From NCBI RefSeq assembly GCF_023573145.1, contig NZ_CP097635.1:1-64000 (forward strand): a DNA stretch of 64,000 bases. Reading direction: 5' to 3'. The stretch's first letter is position 1; each line of letters starts with the position of its first letter. The notes beneath the pieces are model-generated. The model was not told the origin of the DNA and did not search any database. It saw only the letters and a list, made by a program, of their open reading frames with translations. Of the stretch, positions 52,013-61,901 are shown piece after piece. The stretch comes from Aquincola tertiaricarbonis (GTDB lineage Bacteria; Pseudomonadota; Gammaproteobacteria; Burkholderiales; Burkholderiaceae_C). Made by a program: the position numbers and the translations under genes.

Positions 52013-52990
52013 ATGCTGGCGTACATCATCCGCCGCCTGATGCAGGCGGTGCTGGTCATGGCCGTGATGTCGGGCCTGGTCTTCGTCGGCCTTTACGTGG
52101 TGGGCGATCCGGTCTCGATGATGGCCAGCCCCGAGGCGACGGAACTGGAGCGTGATGCCATCCGGCAGTCGTTCGGGCTCGACAAGCCGCTGTGGCAGCA
52201 GTATTCGATCTTCATGTCGCATGCGCTGCGGCTGGACTTCGGCAAGAGCTTTCTCACCGGCCAGCCGGCGATGGGGCTCATCCTGGAGCGCATGCCCGCC
52301 ACGCTGGAGCTGGCCGTCGTCTCGATGGGGCTGGCGCTGCTGGTGGGCATTCCGCTGGGCATCTGGGCGGGGCTCAAGCCCCAGGCGGTGAGCAGCCGCG
52401 CGATCATGACCGGCTCGGTGCTGGGCTTTTCGCTGCCCGGCTTCTGGGTGGGGCTGATGTTCATCATGGTGTTCGCCGTCACGCTGGGCTGGTTGCCGGC
52501 CAGCGGACGCGGCCGCACCGTGATGGTGGGCCCGCTGGACCTCAGCGTGCTCACGCTCGACGGCTGGCAGCGCCTGGTGCTGCCGGCACTCACCATCGCG
52601 GTGACCAAGGCGGCGCTCATCATCCGCGTCACCCGCGCCGCCACGCGCGAGGCACTGCCGATGGACTACATCAAGTTCGCGCGGGCCAAGGGGCTGGCCT
52701 GGAGCCGCATCCTGCGGGTGCACCTGCTCAAGAACATCCTGATTCCCATCGTCACCGTGGGCGGGCTTGAATTCGGCCAGGTGGTGGCCTTCGCGGTGGT
52801 CACCGAAACCATCTTCGCCTGGCCCGGCATGGGCAAGCTGCTGCTCGACTCCATCATCACGCTCGACCGTCCGGTGGTGGTGGCCTATCTGATCCTGATC
52901 GTGTTCTTCCTGGTGATGCTGAACCTGGTGGTGGACATCCTGTATTCGGTGCTGGACCCGCGGGTGCGGCTGGAGGCTGGCAAGGCATGA
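52013..52990 (+). CDS. Peptide ABC transporter permease, DppB type
   Basis: 325 residues, six helices. The DppB/OppB start YIIRRLMQAVLVMAVMSGLVF, the GLDKPLWQQYSIFMSHALRLDFGKS periplasmic loop, and the EAA-like loop near the end (PMDYIKFARAKGLAWSRIL). Forms the channel with the DppC-type permease. Stop overlaps the next start by 4 nt (ATGA). Confidence 0.92.
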   Translation: MLAYIIRRLMQAVLVMAVMSGLVFVGLYVVGDPVSMMASPEATELERDAIRQSFGLDKPLWQQYSIFMSHALRLDFGKSFLTGQPAMGLILERMPATLELAVVSMGLALLVGIPLGIWAGLKPQAVSSRAIMTGSVLGFSLPGFWVGLMFIMVFAVTLGWLPASGRGRTVMVGPLDLSVLTLDGWQRLVLPALTIAVTKAALIIRVTRAATREALPMDYIKFARAKGLAWSRILRVHLLKNILIPIVTVGGLEFGQVVAFAVVTETIFAWPGMGKLLLDSIITLDRPVVVAYLILIVFFLVMLNLVVDILYSVLDPRVRLEAGKA

Positions 52991-53910
52991 CGGACACCAC
53001 GCTTCAAACCGCGGCGGCCACCCCGCTGCCGCCGCCGGAAACCCCGTGGCAGCGGCTGCGCCGCGAGTTCATGGCCAGCAAGCTGGCGATGCTGGGACTG
53101 GCGCTGCTGGTGCTGGCGATGGGCGCGGCGCTGCTGGCGCCGTGGATCTCGCCGCAGAACCCCTACGACATCGGCAAGCTGGACATCTTCGACTCCAAGC
53201 TGCCGCCGGGCAGCGCCAGTGCCGACGGCGCCCTCACCTACTGGCTGGGCACCGACGGCCAGGCGCGCGACCTGCTGTCGGCCATCCTCTACGGGCTGCG
53301 CACCAGCCTGCTGGTCAGCGGCGTGTCGGTGGCCGCGGCGCTGGCCATCGGCAGCGTGGCCGGGCTGGCGGCGGCCTACTTCGGCGGCTGGATCGATGCA
53401 CTGGTGATGCGCATCGTCGACATCCAGCTGTCGTTCCCGGCCATCCTGGTGGCGCTCATCCTGCTGGCGGTGCTGGGCAAGGGCGTGGACAAGGTCATCA
53501 TCGCCCTCATCATCGTGCAGTGGGCCTACTTCGCCCGCGCCGCCCGCGGCGCGGCCCTGGTGGAGCGCGGCAAGGAATACGTGGAGGCCGCGCAATGCAT
53601 GTCGCTGGGCTGGCGCCGGGTGCTGCTGCGCCACATGCTGCCCAACTGCATGCCACCGCTCATCGTCATCGCCACCATCGACCTGGCGCATGCCATCGCG
53701 CTGGAGTCCACGCTGTCCTTCCTGGGCGTGGGCGTGCCGGTGACGGAGCCTTCACTGGGCATGCTCATCGCCAACGGCTTCGAGTTCCTGCTGTCGGGGC
53801 ATTACTGGATCTCGTTCTTCCCCGGCATCGCGCTGGCGCTCAGCATCGTCGGCATCAACCTGGTGGGCGACCACCTGCGGGACGTGCTCAACCCGCACAA
53901 CGCACACTGA
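52987..53910 (+). CDS. Peptide ABC transporter permease, DppC type
   Basis: 307 residues. Cytoplasmic N-tail, then six helices; [15 protein letters not shown] start of the domain is present as [19 protein letters not shown], and the EAA loop as [31 protein letters not shown]. Partner of the preceding permease. It ends TGA with its A shared as the A of the next ATG. Confidence 0.92.
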   Translation: MTDTTLQTAAATPLPPPETPWQRLRREFMASKLAMLGLALLVLAMGAALLAPWISPQNPYDIGKLDIFDSKLPPGSASADGALTYWLGTDGQARDLLSAILYGLRTSLLVSGVSVAAALAIGSVAGLAAAYFGGWIDALVMRIVDIQLSFPAILVALILLAVLGKGVDKVIIALIIVQWAYFARAARGAALVERGKEYVEAAQCMSLGWRRVLLRHMLPNCMPPLIVIATIDLAHAIALESTLSFLGVGVPVTEPSLGMLIANGFEFLLSGHYWISFFPGIALALSIVGINLVGDHLRDVLNPHNAH

Positions 53911-54908
53911 TGGCAGCTCCCACGAACACCGCGGCCGAACCGGTGCTGCAGATCGAAGGCCTGAAGACCCACTTCTTCACCCACGGCGGCGTGGTCAAGG
54001 CGGTGGACGGCGTCGACCTGCAGGTCAACGCCGGCGAGATCCTGGGCCTGGTCGGCGAATCGGGCTCGGGCAAGAGCATCACCGGCTTTTCGGTCATCGG
54101 CCTCATCGACCCGCCCGGCCGCATCGTCGAAGGCCGCATCCGCTACCGCGGCGAAGACCTGGCCCAGGCCGGCGAGCGCCGGCTGCAGCAGGTGCGGGGC
54201 AAGGAGATCGCGATGATCTTCCAGGACCCGATGATGACCCTCAACCCCGTGCTGCGGGTGGACACGCAGATGGTGGAAGCCATCCAGGCGCACGAGAAGG
54301 TGAGCGAGGCCGCCGCCCGTGCCCGGGCGCGCGAGGCGCTGGCCCGCGTGGGCATCGCGGCGCCCGACGAGCGGCTGCTGGCCTACCCGCACCAGCTGTC
54401 GGGCGGCATGCGGCAGCGGGTGGCCATCGCCATCGCGCTGCTCAACCAGCCGCGGCTCATCATCGCCGACGAGCCCACCACCGCGCTGGACGTGACCATC
54501 CAGGCGCAGATCCTGTACGAGGTGCAAAAGCTCTGCCGCGAGACCGGCACCGCGCTGGTGTGGATCACCCACGACCTGGCGGTGATCTCGGGCCTGGCCG
54601 ACCGCATCGCGGTGATGTATGCCGGCCGCATCGTCGAAGCCGGCAGCGCCCGCCAGGTGATCGGCGCCCCGTCCCACCCCTACACCCAAGGCCTGATCGA
54701 TTCCATCCCCACCCGCCAGACGCACGGCACGCTGCTGCGGCAGATTCCGGGCATGACGCCTTCGCTGCTGCACCTGCCGGCGGGCTGCGCCTTTCGCCCG
54801 CGCTGCCCGCGCGCCGATGCCGCCTGCCTGCAGCCGCCGGCCATCGCCGCGCAAGCCTCGGGGGTCGTGAGCCGCTGCTGGCACCCGCTGGAGGCCGCAC
54901 ATGTCTAG
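53910..54908 (+). CDS. Peptide ABC transporter ATPase, DppD type
   Basis: 332 residues. Walker A GESGSGKS, signature [15 protein letters not shown], Walker [13 protein letters not shown], and the family C-terminal oligopeptide region with the Cys-rich segment [16 protein letters not shown]. First ATPase of the DppD/DppF pair. ATG at 53910 shares its A with the permease stop; the stop overlaps the next start by 8 nt. Confidence 0.92.
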   Translation: MAAPTNTAAEPVLQIEGLKTHFFTHGGVVKAVDGVDLQVNAGEILGLVGESGSGKSITGFSVIGLIDPPGRIVEGRIRYRGEDLAQAGERRLQQVRGKEIAMIFQDPMMTLNPVLRVDTQMVEAIQAHEKVSEAAARARAREALARVGIAAPDERLLAYPHQLSGGMRQRVAIAIALLNQPRLIIADEPTTALDVTIQAQILYEVQKLCRETGTALVWITHDLAVISGLADRIAVMYAGRIVEAGSARQVIGAPSHPYTQGLIDSIPTRQTHGTLLRQIPGMTPSLLHLPAGCAFRPRCPRADAACLQPPAIAAQASGVVSRCWHPLEAAHV

Positions 54909-55953
54909 ACAAGCCCCTGCCGGCACGCCGCTGATCAGCCTGCGCGGCGTGGACAAGCGCTTCGTCAAGCCGGTGGACCTGGCCGGCCGCATCGCCAACC
55001 TGCTGGGCGCGAAGCACGCACCGGCCGTGGTGCATGCGGTCAGCGGCGTCGACCTGGACGTGCAGGCCGGCGAAGTGATCGGCATCGTCGGTGAGTCCGG
55101 CTGCGGCAAGAGCACGCTGGGCCGCATCGTGGCCGGCATCAACCCGCCCAGCGCCGGCACGGTGCACTACCAGGGCCAGCCGGTGCACAGCCTGCCGCGG
55201 GCCGAGCGCCGCGCCTATGAGCTGGGCGTGCAGATGATCTTCCAGAACCCGATGGCTTCACTGAACCCGCGCATGCGGGTGCTGGACATCATCGGCGAGG
55301 CGCCGGTGGTGCACGGTCTGGTGCGCAAGGCCGACCAGCGTGCCTACGTGGCCGACCTGATGCGCCAGGTGGGCCTGGATCCGGACTATGCGCAGCGCTA
55401 TCCGCACCAGTTCTCGGGCGGGCAGCGGCAGCGCATCGGCATCGCGCGGGCGCTGGCGCTCAAGCCCCGCGCCATCGTCTGCGACGAGGCGGTGGCCGCG
55501 TTGGACGTGTCCATCCAGGCGCAGGTGCTGAACCTGTTCACCCAGCTGCGGCGCGAGTTCGAGCTCACCTACCTCTTCATCAGCCACAACTTGGGCGTGG
55601 TGGGCCACATCGCCGACCGGGTGGTGATCATGTACCTGGGCCGCGTCGTGGAGGTGGCGCCCACCGACACGGTGTTCACCCGCCCCAACCACCCCTACAC
55701 CCAGGCGCTGCTGGCCGAGCTGCCCACGCTGGACACCACGCGCCGGGCGTACCAGCCCATCCAGGGAGAGCTGCCCTCGCCGCTGGCGCCGCCTTCGGGC
55801 TGCGCCTTCCACCCGCGCTGCCCCCAGGCCCTGCCCCGCTGCAGCAGCGAGCGGCCGGCCCTGAAGACGCTGGCCCCCGGGCACACCAGCGCCTGCCACC
55901 TGAACGACCTGCCCCAACCCATCACGGTGCACGCCAAAGCAGTCCCCGCATGA
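54901..55953 (+). CDS. Peptide ABC transporter ATPase, DppF type
   Basis: 350 residues. Walker A GESGCGKST, signature FSGGQRQRIGIARAL, Walker B AIVCDEAVAALDVS, and a C-terminal Cys-rich segment (SGCAFHPRCPQ). Note that the usual DEPVSALD has become DEAVAALD: the catalytic Glu after Asp is kept but the Pro is lost. This is found in some DppF proteins. It completes the transporter. Confidence 0.91.
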   Translation: MSRQAPAGTPLISLRGVDKRFVKPVDLAGRIANLLGAKHAPAVVHAVSGVDLDVQAGEVIGIVGESGCGKSTLGRIVAGINPPSAGTVHYQGQPVHSLPRAERRAYELGVQMIFQNPMASLNPRMRVLDIIGEAPVVHGLVRKADQRAYVADLMRQVGLDPDYAQRYPHQFSGGQRQRIGIARALALKPRAIVCDEAVAALDVSIQAQVLNLFTQLRREFELTYLFISHNLGVVGHIADRVVIMYLGRVVEVAPTDTVFTRPNHPYTQALLAELPTLDTTRRAYQPIQGELPSPLAPPSGCAFHPRCPQALPRCSSERPALKTLAPGHTSACHLNDLPQPITVHAKAVPA

Positions 55954-56852
55954 CACCCACGCCTGATACCCGTGTGCAGCCCCACGCCGCCACGCCGTTC
56001 GAGCCCTTCACGCTGCACCAGCCCACCGCCGATGCGGTGCCGCTGGTGGCCGATTCGCCGCACAGCGGCCTGAAGTACCCCGCCGACTTCGGCTACGCCC
56101 TGCCCTTCGAAGAATTGCGCGCCGGCGAGGACACCGACGTCGACGTGCTGTGGCAGGCCCTGCCCACCGTCGGCGCCACGCTGCTGGCGGCGGAGTTCCC
56201 GCGCAGCTACATCGACCCCAACCGCGACCCGGCCGACCTGGATGCGGCGCTGCTGGACGCGCCATGGCCGCAGGAGCTGCAGCCCAGCGAAAAGACCCGC
56301 CTGGGCATCGGCCTGATCTGGCGCGACGCCGGCCATGATGGCCGGCAGCCCATCTACGACCGGCGGCTGAGCGTGGCCGAGGTGCAGGCGCGCATCACCC
56401 AGTACCACGCGCCCTACCAGCGCACGCTGCTGCAGCAGATCGAGCAGGCCTACCAGCAGCACGGCGCGGTGTGGCACCTGAACCTGCACTCGATGCCCGC
56501 CAACTCGTACGAAGGCCTGCAGATCCAGACCGACAAGCCGCTGGCCGACGTGGTGCTGGGCAACCACGACGGTCGCACCTGCAGCGAAGAATTTATCCAG
56601 CTGGTGGCCGAAGCCATGCGCCGCCGCGGCCTGAGCGTGGCCTTCAACGACCCCTTCAAGGGCGTGGCGTTGATCGCCCGCATCGGCCGCCCGGCCGAGC
56701 GCCGCCACAGCCTGCAGATCGAGCTGCACCGCGGCCTGTACATGAACGAAGCCACCCGTGAGCGCAGCGCCAACTTCGGCGCCTTGCAACAGGCCCTGGC
56801 CGGCGTGGCCGCCGAGCTGGCCGCCTACGTCCGCCAGCAAACCCGAGGATGA
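55950..56852 (+). CDS. N-formylglutamate amidohydrolase-like enzyme (HutG/FGAse family)
   Basis: 300 residues. Family motifs: VADSPHSGLKYP, TDVDVLW, IDPNRDPAD, HLNLHSMPANS and LQIELHRGLYM. The family cleaves formyl- or acyl-glutamate amides with Zn. It overlaps the last ABC gene by 4 nt and the M20 gene by 4 nt, so it works on what the ABC system brings in. It does not sit with other hut genes, so histidine breakdown is not indicated. Confidence 0.86.
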   Translation: MTPTPDTRVQPHAATPFEPFTLHQPTADAVPLVADSPHSGLKYPADFGYALPFEELRAGEDTDVDVLWQALPTVGATLLAAEFPRSYIDPNRDPADLDAALLDAPWPQELQPSEKTRLGIGLIWRDAGHDGRQPIYDRRLSVAEVQARITQYHAPYQRTLLQQIEQAYQQHGAVWHLNLHSMPANSYEGLQIQTDKPLADVVLGNHDGRTCSEEFIQLVAEAMRRRGLSVAFNDPFKGVALIARIGRPAERRHSLQIELHRGLYMNEATRERSANFGALQQALAGVAAELAAYVRQQTRG

Positions 56853-58090
56853 ATGCCATGACCGAGACCGTGCAAGCCGACACCGGCGTGATCGACGCCA
56901 TCCGCGAAGAGGTACCCGCCATCCGGGCGCTGCGCCGCGACATCCATGCCCACCCCGAGCTGGCCTTCCAGGAGACCCGCACCTCCAACCTGGTGGCCGA
57001 GAAGCTGGCCGCCTGGGGCATCACGGTGCACCGCGGCCTGGGCCAGACCGGCCTGGTGGGCGTGCTGCACGGCAGCCGCGGGCCTGGCCAGCGCGCCATC
57101 GGCCTGCGCGCCGACATGGACGCGCTGCCCATGCCCGAATACAACCGCTTCGCGCATGTGTCGCTCAACCCGGGGCGCATGCACGGCTGCGGCCACGACG
57201 GCCACACAGCCATGCTGCTGGCCGCGGCCCAGTACCTGGCCGCGCACCGCGACTTCGAGGGCACGGTCAACTTCATCTTCCAGCCGGCCGAAGAAGGCGG
57301 CAATGCCGGCGCGCGGGCGATGATGGCCGACGGCCTGTTCGAGCGCTTCCCGTGCGACGAGGTCTACGGCGTGCACAACATGCCCGGCGCGCCGGCGGGC
57401 AGCTTCTCGTTCCGCAAGGGGCCGATGATGGCGTCGAGCAACCGCTTCGACATCGTCATCCGCGGCACCGGCGGCCATGCGGCCATGCCGCAGAAGTGCG
57501 TCGACCCCATCGTCATCGCGGCCGAGATGGTGGGCATGCTGCAGACGGTGATCTCGCGCACCAAGTCGCCGATCGACACCGCGGTGCTCACCGTGACGCA
57601 GATGCATGCAGGCGATGCCTACAACGTGATTCCCGACGAGGCGGTGCTCAAGGGCACGGTGCGCACCTTCAGCATCGAGGTGCTGGACCTGATCGAAGAC
57701 CAGATGCGGCGCATCGCCGAGACGCTGCCGCAGGCCTACGGCGCCAGCGGCGAGCTGAAGTTCGTGCGCGCCTACCCGCCGCTGGTGAACTGGCCGGCGC
57801 CCACCGACTTCGCGGCCGAGGTGGCCACGCAGGCCTTTGGCGCCGACAAGGTGCTGCGCGAGGCGCCCCCGGTGGCCGGCGCCGAGGACTTCTCGTTCTT
57901 CCTGGAAAAGATCCCGGGCACCTACTGCTTCATCGGCAACGGCGACGGCGAGCATCGCGAGGCCACCTACCACGGCATGGGCCCCTGCGAGCTGCACAAC
58001 CCCAGCTACGACTTCAACGATGCGCTGCTGCCCATCGGCGCCACCTACTGGGTCAAGCTGGTGCAGGCCTTCTTCGGCCGCGCGGCCTGA
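56849..58090 (+). CDS. M20-family amidohydrolase (hippurate hydrolase-like)
   Basis: 413 residues. M20D signature: HPELAFQE near 36, ADMDALPM, MHGCGHDGHTAML (Cys114, His116, metal ligands), PAEEGG for the catalytic Glu pair, and a C-terminal GAEDFSFF. It removes an acyl group from amino acids (hippurate, indole acetyl-amino acids). ATG at 56849; a second ATG at 56858 has GAGGA at better spacing and may be the true start. Last gene of the operon; its stop lies 2 nt from that of the convergent gene. Confidence 0.89.
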   Translation: MNAMTETVQADTGVIDAIREEVPAIRALRRDIHAHPELAFQETRTSNLVAEKLAAWGITVHRGLGQTGLVGVLHGSRGPGQRAIGLRADMDALPMPEYNRFAHVSLNPGRMHGCGHDGHTAMLLAAAQYLAAHRDFEGTVNFIFQPAEEGGNAGARAMMADGLFERFPCDEVYGVHNMPGAPAGSFSFRKGPMMASSNRFDIVIRGTGGHAAMPQKCVDPIVIAAEMVGMLQTVISRTKSPIDTAVLTVTQMHAGDAYNVIPDEAVLKGTVRTFSIEVLDLIEDQMRRIAETLPQAYGASGELKFVRAYPPLVNWPAPTDFAAEVATQAFGADKVLREAPPVAGAEDFSFFLEKIPGTYCFIGNGDGEHREATYHGMGPCELHNPSYDFNDALLPIGATYWVKLVQAFFGRAA

Positions 58091-58092
58091 GT

Positions 58093-58659
58093 TCAGCCGC
58101 CCGTCAGCGCCACTTGTCTATACATGGTGCGGTGCGTGTTGCGAAAGTGCGGCCGCACCTGGCTGCTCCAGTCGGTGGCGCGCACCGCCAGCCAGGGCGG
58201 GCTGCCGAAGGCTTCGCGCCGCGCCAGGTCGTAGCAGGCGTGGTAGCGCGGTGAGGCGCCAGGCGCCAGCCAGCGGCTGGCGCGCACCGTGCCGGGCACC
58301 GCGGCCAGGCCGGGGGCATGCTCGGTCTCGTACCAGGCGTTGAAGTCGGCCTCATGCTCGGCCAGCACGTCGGTGGCCACCACGTAATGCCAGGGCGCGG
58401 GCTGGCCGGCGGCTTCGCCTTCGCGCTGCCACAGCGGCTGCAAGGGCTGCCACACGGTCGCGGCGGGCAGCAGGAGGCGCAGCGCGGCTTCATCCGCGCC
58501 GGCAGGGGCATACAGGCGGGCATCGTCGCCTTCCACCGCGCGGTACAGCGCGCTGGCGCCGGCCGCGTGCAAGGCCGGCAGGTCCAGCGCGGCGGCCAGG
58601 CCTTCGGCGGGCCAGCGGAACCAGCCCAGCAACAAAGGCTCTCGCAACGGCTCAGCCAT
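58093..58659 (-). CDS. EthD/dimeric alpha-beta barrel-like protein
   Basis: 188 residues. The C-terminal half carries a dimeric barrel pattern: VVATDVLAEHEADFNAWY, HAPGLAAVPGTVRASRW, YHACYDLARREAFGSPPWL, and HFRNTHRTMYRQ near the end. EthD-like proteins degrade or bind small organic compounds. Last gene of a catabolic operon; its start overlaps the CMD gene stop by 8 nt. Substrate unknown. Confidence 0.68.
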   Translation of the reverse strand: MAEPLREPLLLGWFRWPAEGLAAALDLPALHAAGASALYRAVEGDDARLYAPAGADEAALRLLLPAATVWQPLQPLWQREGEAAGQPAPWHYVVATDVLAEHEADFNAWYETEHAPGLAAVPGTVRASRWLAPGASPRYHACYDLARREAFGSPPWLAVRATDWSSQVRPHFRNTHRTMYRQVALTGG

Positions 58660-59179
58660 GCTCGATCCTCAGCGCCACCAGCAGGCGCGACACCATGTTG
58701 TAGGCCGCCACGGTGGCCACCAGCTCCAGCAGGCCCTGGGCGTCCCATTCGGCCTGCAGTTCGGTCATCAGCGCGTCGGGCACCTCGATGTCGCGGGTCA
58801 TCGCATCGGTGAGCTGCAGCACGCGCCGCTCGCGGTCGGTGAACACCGCGGCCAGGGGCGTTTCGCGCACGGCTTCGATGGTCACGTCGGGCACGCCGGC
58901 GCGCTGCGCATGCGGCACATGGGCATGGAACTCGAAGCTGGCACGGTTGAGCACCGCCACCCGCAAGATGATCAGCTCCCGCAGGTCGGCCGGCACGCCG
59001 GTCTGGTTGCGCACCGCGGTCAGCATGCGTTCCCAGCCGGCGGCGATCGGCGGGCTGTTCAGCAGCGCCTGGTACAGCAGCGAGATGCGGCCGCGCTCGG
59101 CCAGGATGCGGGCCTCGGTGTCGGCCAGCGCGGGCCGCGTGCCGGGTTCCACCAGCGGGATGCGGGGCGCCATCGTCAT
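58652..59179 (-). CDS. Carboxymuconolactone decarboxylase family protein
   Basis: 175 residues, mostly helical, single CMD domain (about 50-130): RELIILRVAVLNRASFEFHAHVPHAQRAGV. Conserved Glu and His are seen; the Cys of AhpD is absent. ATG at 59179 overlaps the Bug stop by 4 nt; a frame start further upstream (59218) lies inside the Bug gene. In the operon it may open or decarboxylate a ring-derived intermediate. Confidence 0.83.
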   Translation of the reverse strand: MTMAPRIPLVEPGTRPALADTEARILAERGRISLLYQALLNSPPIAAGWERMLTAVRNQTGVPADLRELIILRVAVLNRASFEFHAHVPHAQRAGVPDVTIEAVRETPLAAVFTDRERRVLQLTDAMTRDIEVPDALMTELQAEWDAQGLLELVATVAAYNMVSRLLVALRIEHG

Positions 59180-60150
59180 TCCACCTTGATCTTCTTGTCG
59201 CGGATCAGCTTGGCCCACTTGGCGGTGTCGGCCTTCAGCAGCGCGGCCAGTTCCTGCGGCGTGGAGGGCGCGGGTTCGGCACCGGTGGACAGCAGCCGCT
59301 CATGCAGGCCAGGGTCGCTGAGTGCCTTGCGCACGGCCTTGTTCAGCGCGTCGATGGTGGCCGGCGGCGTCTTGGCAGGCACGAAGAGGGCATACCAGTT
59401 GTTGGTGTCCACGCCCGGCAGGCCTTGCTCGGCCAGCGTGGGCACGTCGGGCAGCGCCGGGTGGCGCCTGGTGGCGGCCACGCCCAGCGGCTTGAGCTTG
59501 CCGCCCTTCACATGGCCGATGAGCCCCGGGATGTCGCCGAAGAAGCCGGCCACCTGCCCGCCCATCACGTCGGTGATGGCCGGCGCCGCGCCGCGGTAGG
59601 GCACATGGGTGATGGGCGCGCCGCCGGCGTCCACCAGCTGCTCGATGGCCAGGTGCGGGATGCTGCCGATGCCCGAGCTGCCCATCGCGATGGGTGGCTT
59701 GGCCTTGCGGGCATTGGCCACGAACTCGGCCGCGGTGCGCGCCGGATCGGCCGGGTTCACCACCAGCAGCTCCACGTTGTTGGCCACCAGCGAGACGGGC
59801 GCGAAGTCGCGCTGCATGTCGTAAGGCAGCTTCTCGTACAGCGAAGGATTGACCGCCGCCGCGCCCACGCTGGTGATCCAGATCGTGCTGCCATCGGCGG
59901 GCGCGCGCATCACCTCGCTGGCGCCGATGGCGCCGTTGGCACCGCCCTTGTTGTCGACGATGACGGTCTGGTTGAGTTCCTTGCCCAGCTGCTCGCCCAG
60001 CGCGCGGGCCACGAAGTCGACCGGCCCGCCGGGCGGGAACGAGACGACGATGCGGGTGCTCTTGCCGCCCTGGGCCAGGGCCGGCCCGCTGGCGGCCAGC
60101 ATCAGGCTGCCGGCCAGCACGGCCAGGGCCGCGCGTCGGTGAAAGGTCAT
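59176..60150 (-). CDS. Bug-family solute receptor
   Basis: 324 residues. Signal peptide ends GPALAQG, then TRIVVSFPPGGPVDFVARALG, VIVDNKGGANGAIGA, ITHVPYRGAAPAITDVMGGQV and DVPTLAEQGLPGVDT. Second Bug receptor in the window. The operon context (amidohydrolase, SDR, CMD, EthD-like) suggests a cyclic carboxylate or lactone ligand. No TctA/TctB here. Confidence 0.91.
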   Translation of the reverse strand: MTFHRRAALAVLAGSLMLAASGPALAQGGKSTRIVVSFPPGGPVDFVARALGEQLGKELNQTVIVDNKGGANGAIGASEVMRAPADGSTIWITSVGAAAVNPSLYEKLPYDMQRDFAPVSLVANNVELLVVNPADPARTAAEFVANARKAKPPIAMGSSGIGSIPHLAIEQLVDAGGAPITHVPYRGAAPAITDVMGGQVAGFFGDIPGLIGHVKGGKLKPLGVAATRRHPALPDVPTLAEQGLPGVDTNNWYALFVPAKTPPATIDALNKAVRKALSDPGLHERLLSTGAEPAPSTPQELAALLKADTAKWAKLIRDKKIKVE

Positions 60151-60175
60151 GGGTGTCTCCTGTGGAATGTGGGTC

Positions 60176-60976
60176 TCAGTCGCAGCGGGCGGTCATGCCG
60201 CCATCCACCACGATCTCGGTGCCGGTGATGAACCGGGCTTCTTCGCTGGCCAGGAACAGCACCGCCGAGGCGGTGTCCCAGCCGTCGCCCATGAAGCCCA
60301 GCGGAATGCGTTTCTGCCTTTGCGCCAGCAAGGCCTGCACGTCGCCGCCGGCCCGCTGGCCGGCCAGGCGGGCTTCCACCATCGGCGTGTGCAGCTGGCC
60401 GGGCACCACGGTGTTCACCCGCACCCCGTCAGGCGCATGCTGTACCGCCACCACGCGGCCCAGCTGGATGACGCCGGCCTTGCTGGCGGCATAGGCCACC
60501 TGGGCGGCGCCCGTCCACCGCAGGCCGGAGGTGGAGGCCACGTTGACGATGGCGCCGCTGCGCTGCGCCACCATGGTGGGCAGCACTTCCTTGCAGGTGA
60601 GGAAGACGCTCTTCAGGTTGAGGTCGATCTGCGAATCCCAGACCTCCTCGCTCATCTCCACCGGGCCACCCTTGGCCGAGCCGCCCACGTTGTTCACCAG
60701 CACGTCGATGCGGCCGAAGGCCTGCAGGCAGGCGGCCACCATCGCGGCCACGCTGGCGCGGTCGGTCACGTCGGTGGCCCAGGGGCGGATCTGCGCGCGC
60801 AGCGAGCCGGCGCGGTCCAGCGTCTCGTCCAGCCGCTGGATGTCGCGGTCCACCGCCAGCACCTGGGCGCCTTCTTCGGCCAGCCGCACGGCCACCGCGC
60901 GGCCGTTGCCCCAGCCGGGGCCCACGCAGCCGGCGCCGGTGACGATGGCGACCTGGCCTTCGAATCGCTTCGTCAT
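60176..60976 (-). CDS. Short-chain dehydrogenase/reductase
   Basis: 266 residues. AIVTGAGCVGPGWGNGRA is the NAD site, with an insert of two residues compared with usual TGxxxGIG. LVNNVGGS, the Ser in NVASTSG, and YAASKAG (Tyr-x3-Lys) make the active site. The end ITGTEIVVDGGMTAR is typical. Oxidises or reduces an alcohol or diol in the pathway. ATGA overlap with the upstream amidohydrolase. Confidence 0.88.
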   Translation of the reverse strand: MTKRFEGQVAIVTGAGCVGPGWGNGRAVAVRLAEEGAQVLAVDRDIQRLDETLDRAGSLRAQIRPWATDVTDRASVAAMVAACLQAFGRIDVLVNNVGGSAKGGPVEMSEEVWDSQIDLNLKSVFLTCKEVLPTMVAQRSGAIVNVASTSGLRWTGAAQVAYAASKAGVIQLGRVVAVQHAPDGVRVNTVVPGQLHTPMVEARLAGQRAGGDVQALLAQRQKRIPLGFMGDGWDTASAVLFLASEEARFITGTEIVVDGGMTARCD

Positions 60977-61830
60977 GGGTTCACCTGCTGAGCTTGTTCA
61001 TCGAAGCGGTACAGCCGCTGCGGGTTGTCCACCAGCAGCCGCTGGCGGGCATCGGCCGTGGGTGCGATGCGGTCGATCAAAGCCACCAGCGCCTCTTCCA
61101 CCGGCAGCGGACCGGCATGGTTGGGGTGCGGCCAGTCGTTGCCCCACAGCACCCGGTCGCCATGGGCCTGCACCAGGGCCTGGGCGAAAGGCAGCGCATC
61201 GTCGTAGGGCGGGCCCTGGCGGGTGATGCGGTCGCAGCCGCTCACCTTCACCCAGAAGCGCTCGTCGTCCATCAGCCGCTGCAGCGCCACGAAGGCCGGC
61301 TGCTGCAGTCCGGCCGCTGCGTCCACGCGGCCGATGTGGTCGATGACCACCGGCACCGGGCTGCGGCGCAGCGCCGGGCCCAGGTCGGTGAGCAGCGCCG
61401 GATCGCCATGGATCTGCAGGTGCCAGCCCAGCGGCGCCAGCCGACCGGCCAGCGCCAGCACCTGGTCGATGGGCGTGCCACCACCCAGGTGGGCCATGTA
61501 GTTGAAGCGCACCCCGCGAAAGCCCGCCGCGTCCAGCCGGCGCAGCTCGGCATCCGGCACATCGGTGGGCAGCAGGGCGATGCCACGGTAGCTGTGCGGG
61601 CGTGCGGCCACCGCATCTTCGGTGGCACGGTTGTCGAAGCCGTGGCAGGCGCTTTGCACCACCACGCAACGCTGCAGGCCCAGACGGTCGTTCAGCGCGA
61701 ACAAGGCCTCCTTGGGTGCATCGGCCGCCGGCTGGAAGGCGCCAGCGGCATACGGAAAGCGATCGGGCGGTCCGAACACATGGCAGTGCGCATTGCAGGC
61801 GCCGGCCGGCAGCGGTGGGGTACTTCTCAT
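60973..61830 (-). CDS. Amidohydrolase-2 family hydrolase (LigI/lactonase-like)
   Basis: 285 residues. NAHCHVFGP at the N-terminus (H-x-H), IHGD near 150, VIDHIGR near 175 and LWGNDWPHPN (Asp) near 240. This is the pyrone-dicarboxylate hydrolase/lactonase layout. First gene of the five-gene operon divergent from LysR. ATG at 61830 chosen; the frame extends to 61872 with no ribosome site. Confidence 0.86.
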   Translation of the reverse strand: MRSTPPLPAGACNAHCHVFGPPDRFPYAAGAFQPAADAPKEALFALNDRLGLQRCVVVQSACHGFDNRATEDAVAARPHSYRGIALLPTDVPDAELRRLDAAGFRGVRFNYMAHLGGGTPIDQVLALAGRLAPLGWHLQIHGDPALLTDLGPALRRSPVPVVIDHIGRVDAAAGLQQPAFVALQRLMDDERFWVKVSGCDRITRQGPPYDDALPFAQALVQAHGDRVLWGNDWPHPNHAGPLPVEEALVALIDRIAPTADARQRLLVDNPQRLYRFDEQAQQVNP

Positions 61831-61879
61831 GCAGCCGATTCTGCGCAGCGGCAGGGCAGAGCGTAACGGCATGGTGCCT

Positions 61880-61890
61880 ATAGCAGCTAT
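61880..61890. promoter_or_regulatory. Small palindrome before the LysR gene
   Basis: ATAGC-A-GCTAT, 11 bp, in the 71-nt divergent region between the amidohydrolase and LysR genes. Could be part of the LysR site; short, so uncertain. Confidence 0.35.
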
Positions 61891-61901
61891 GCTGAAGCGC
61901 T

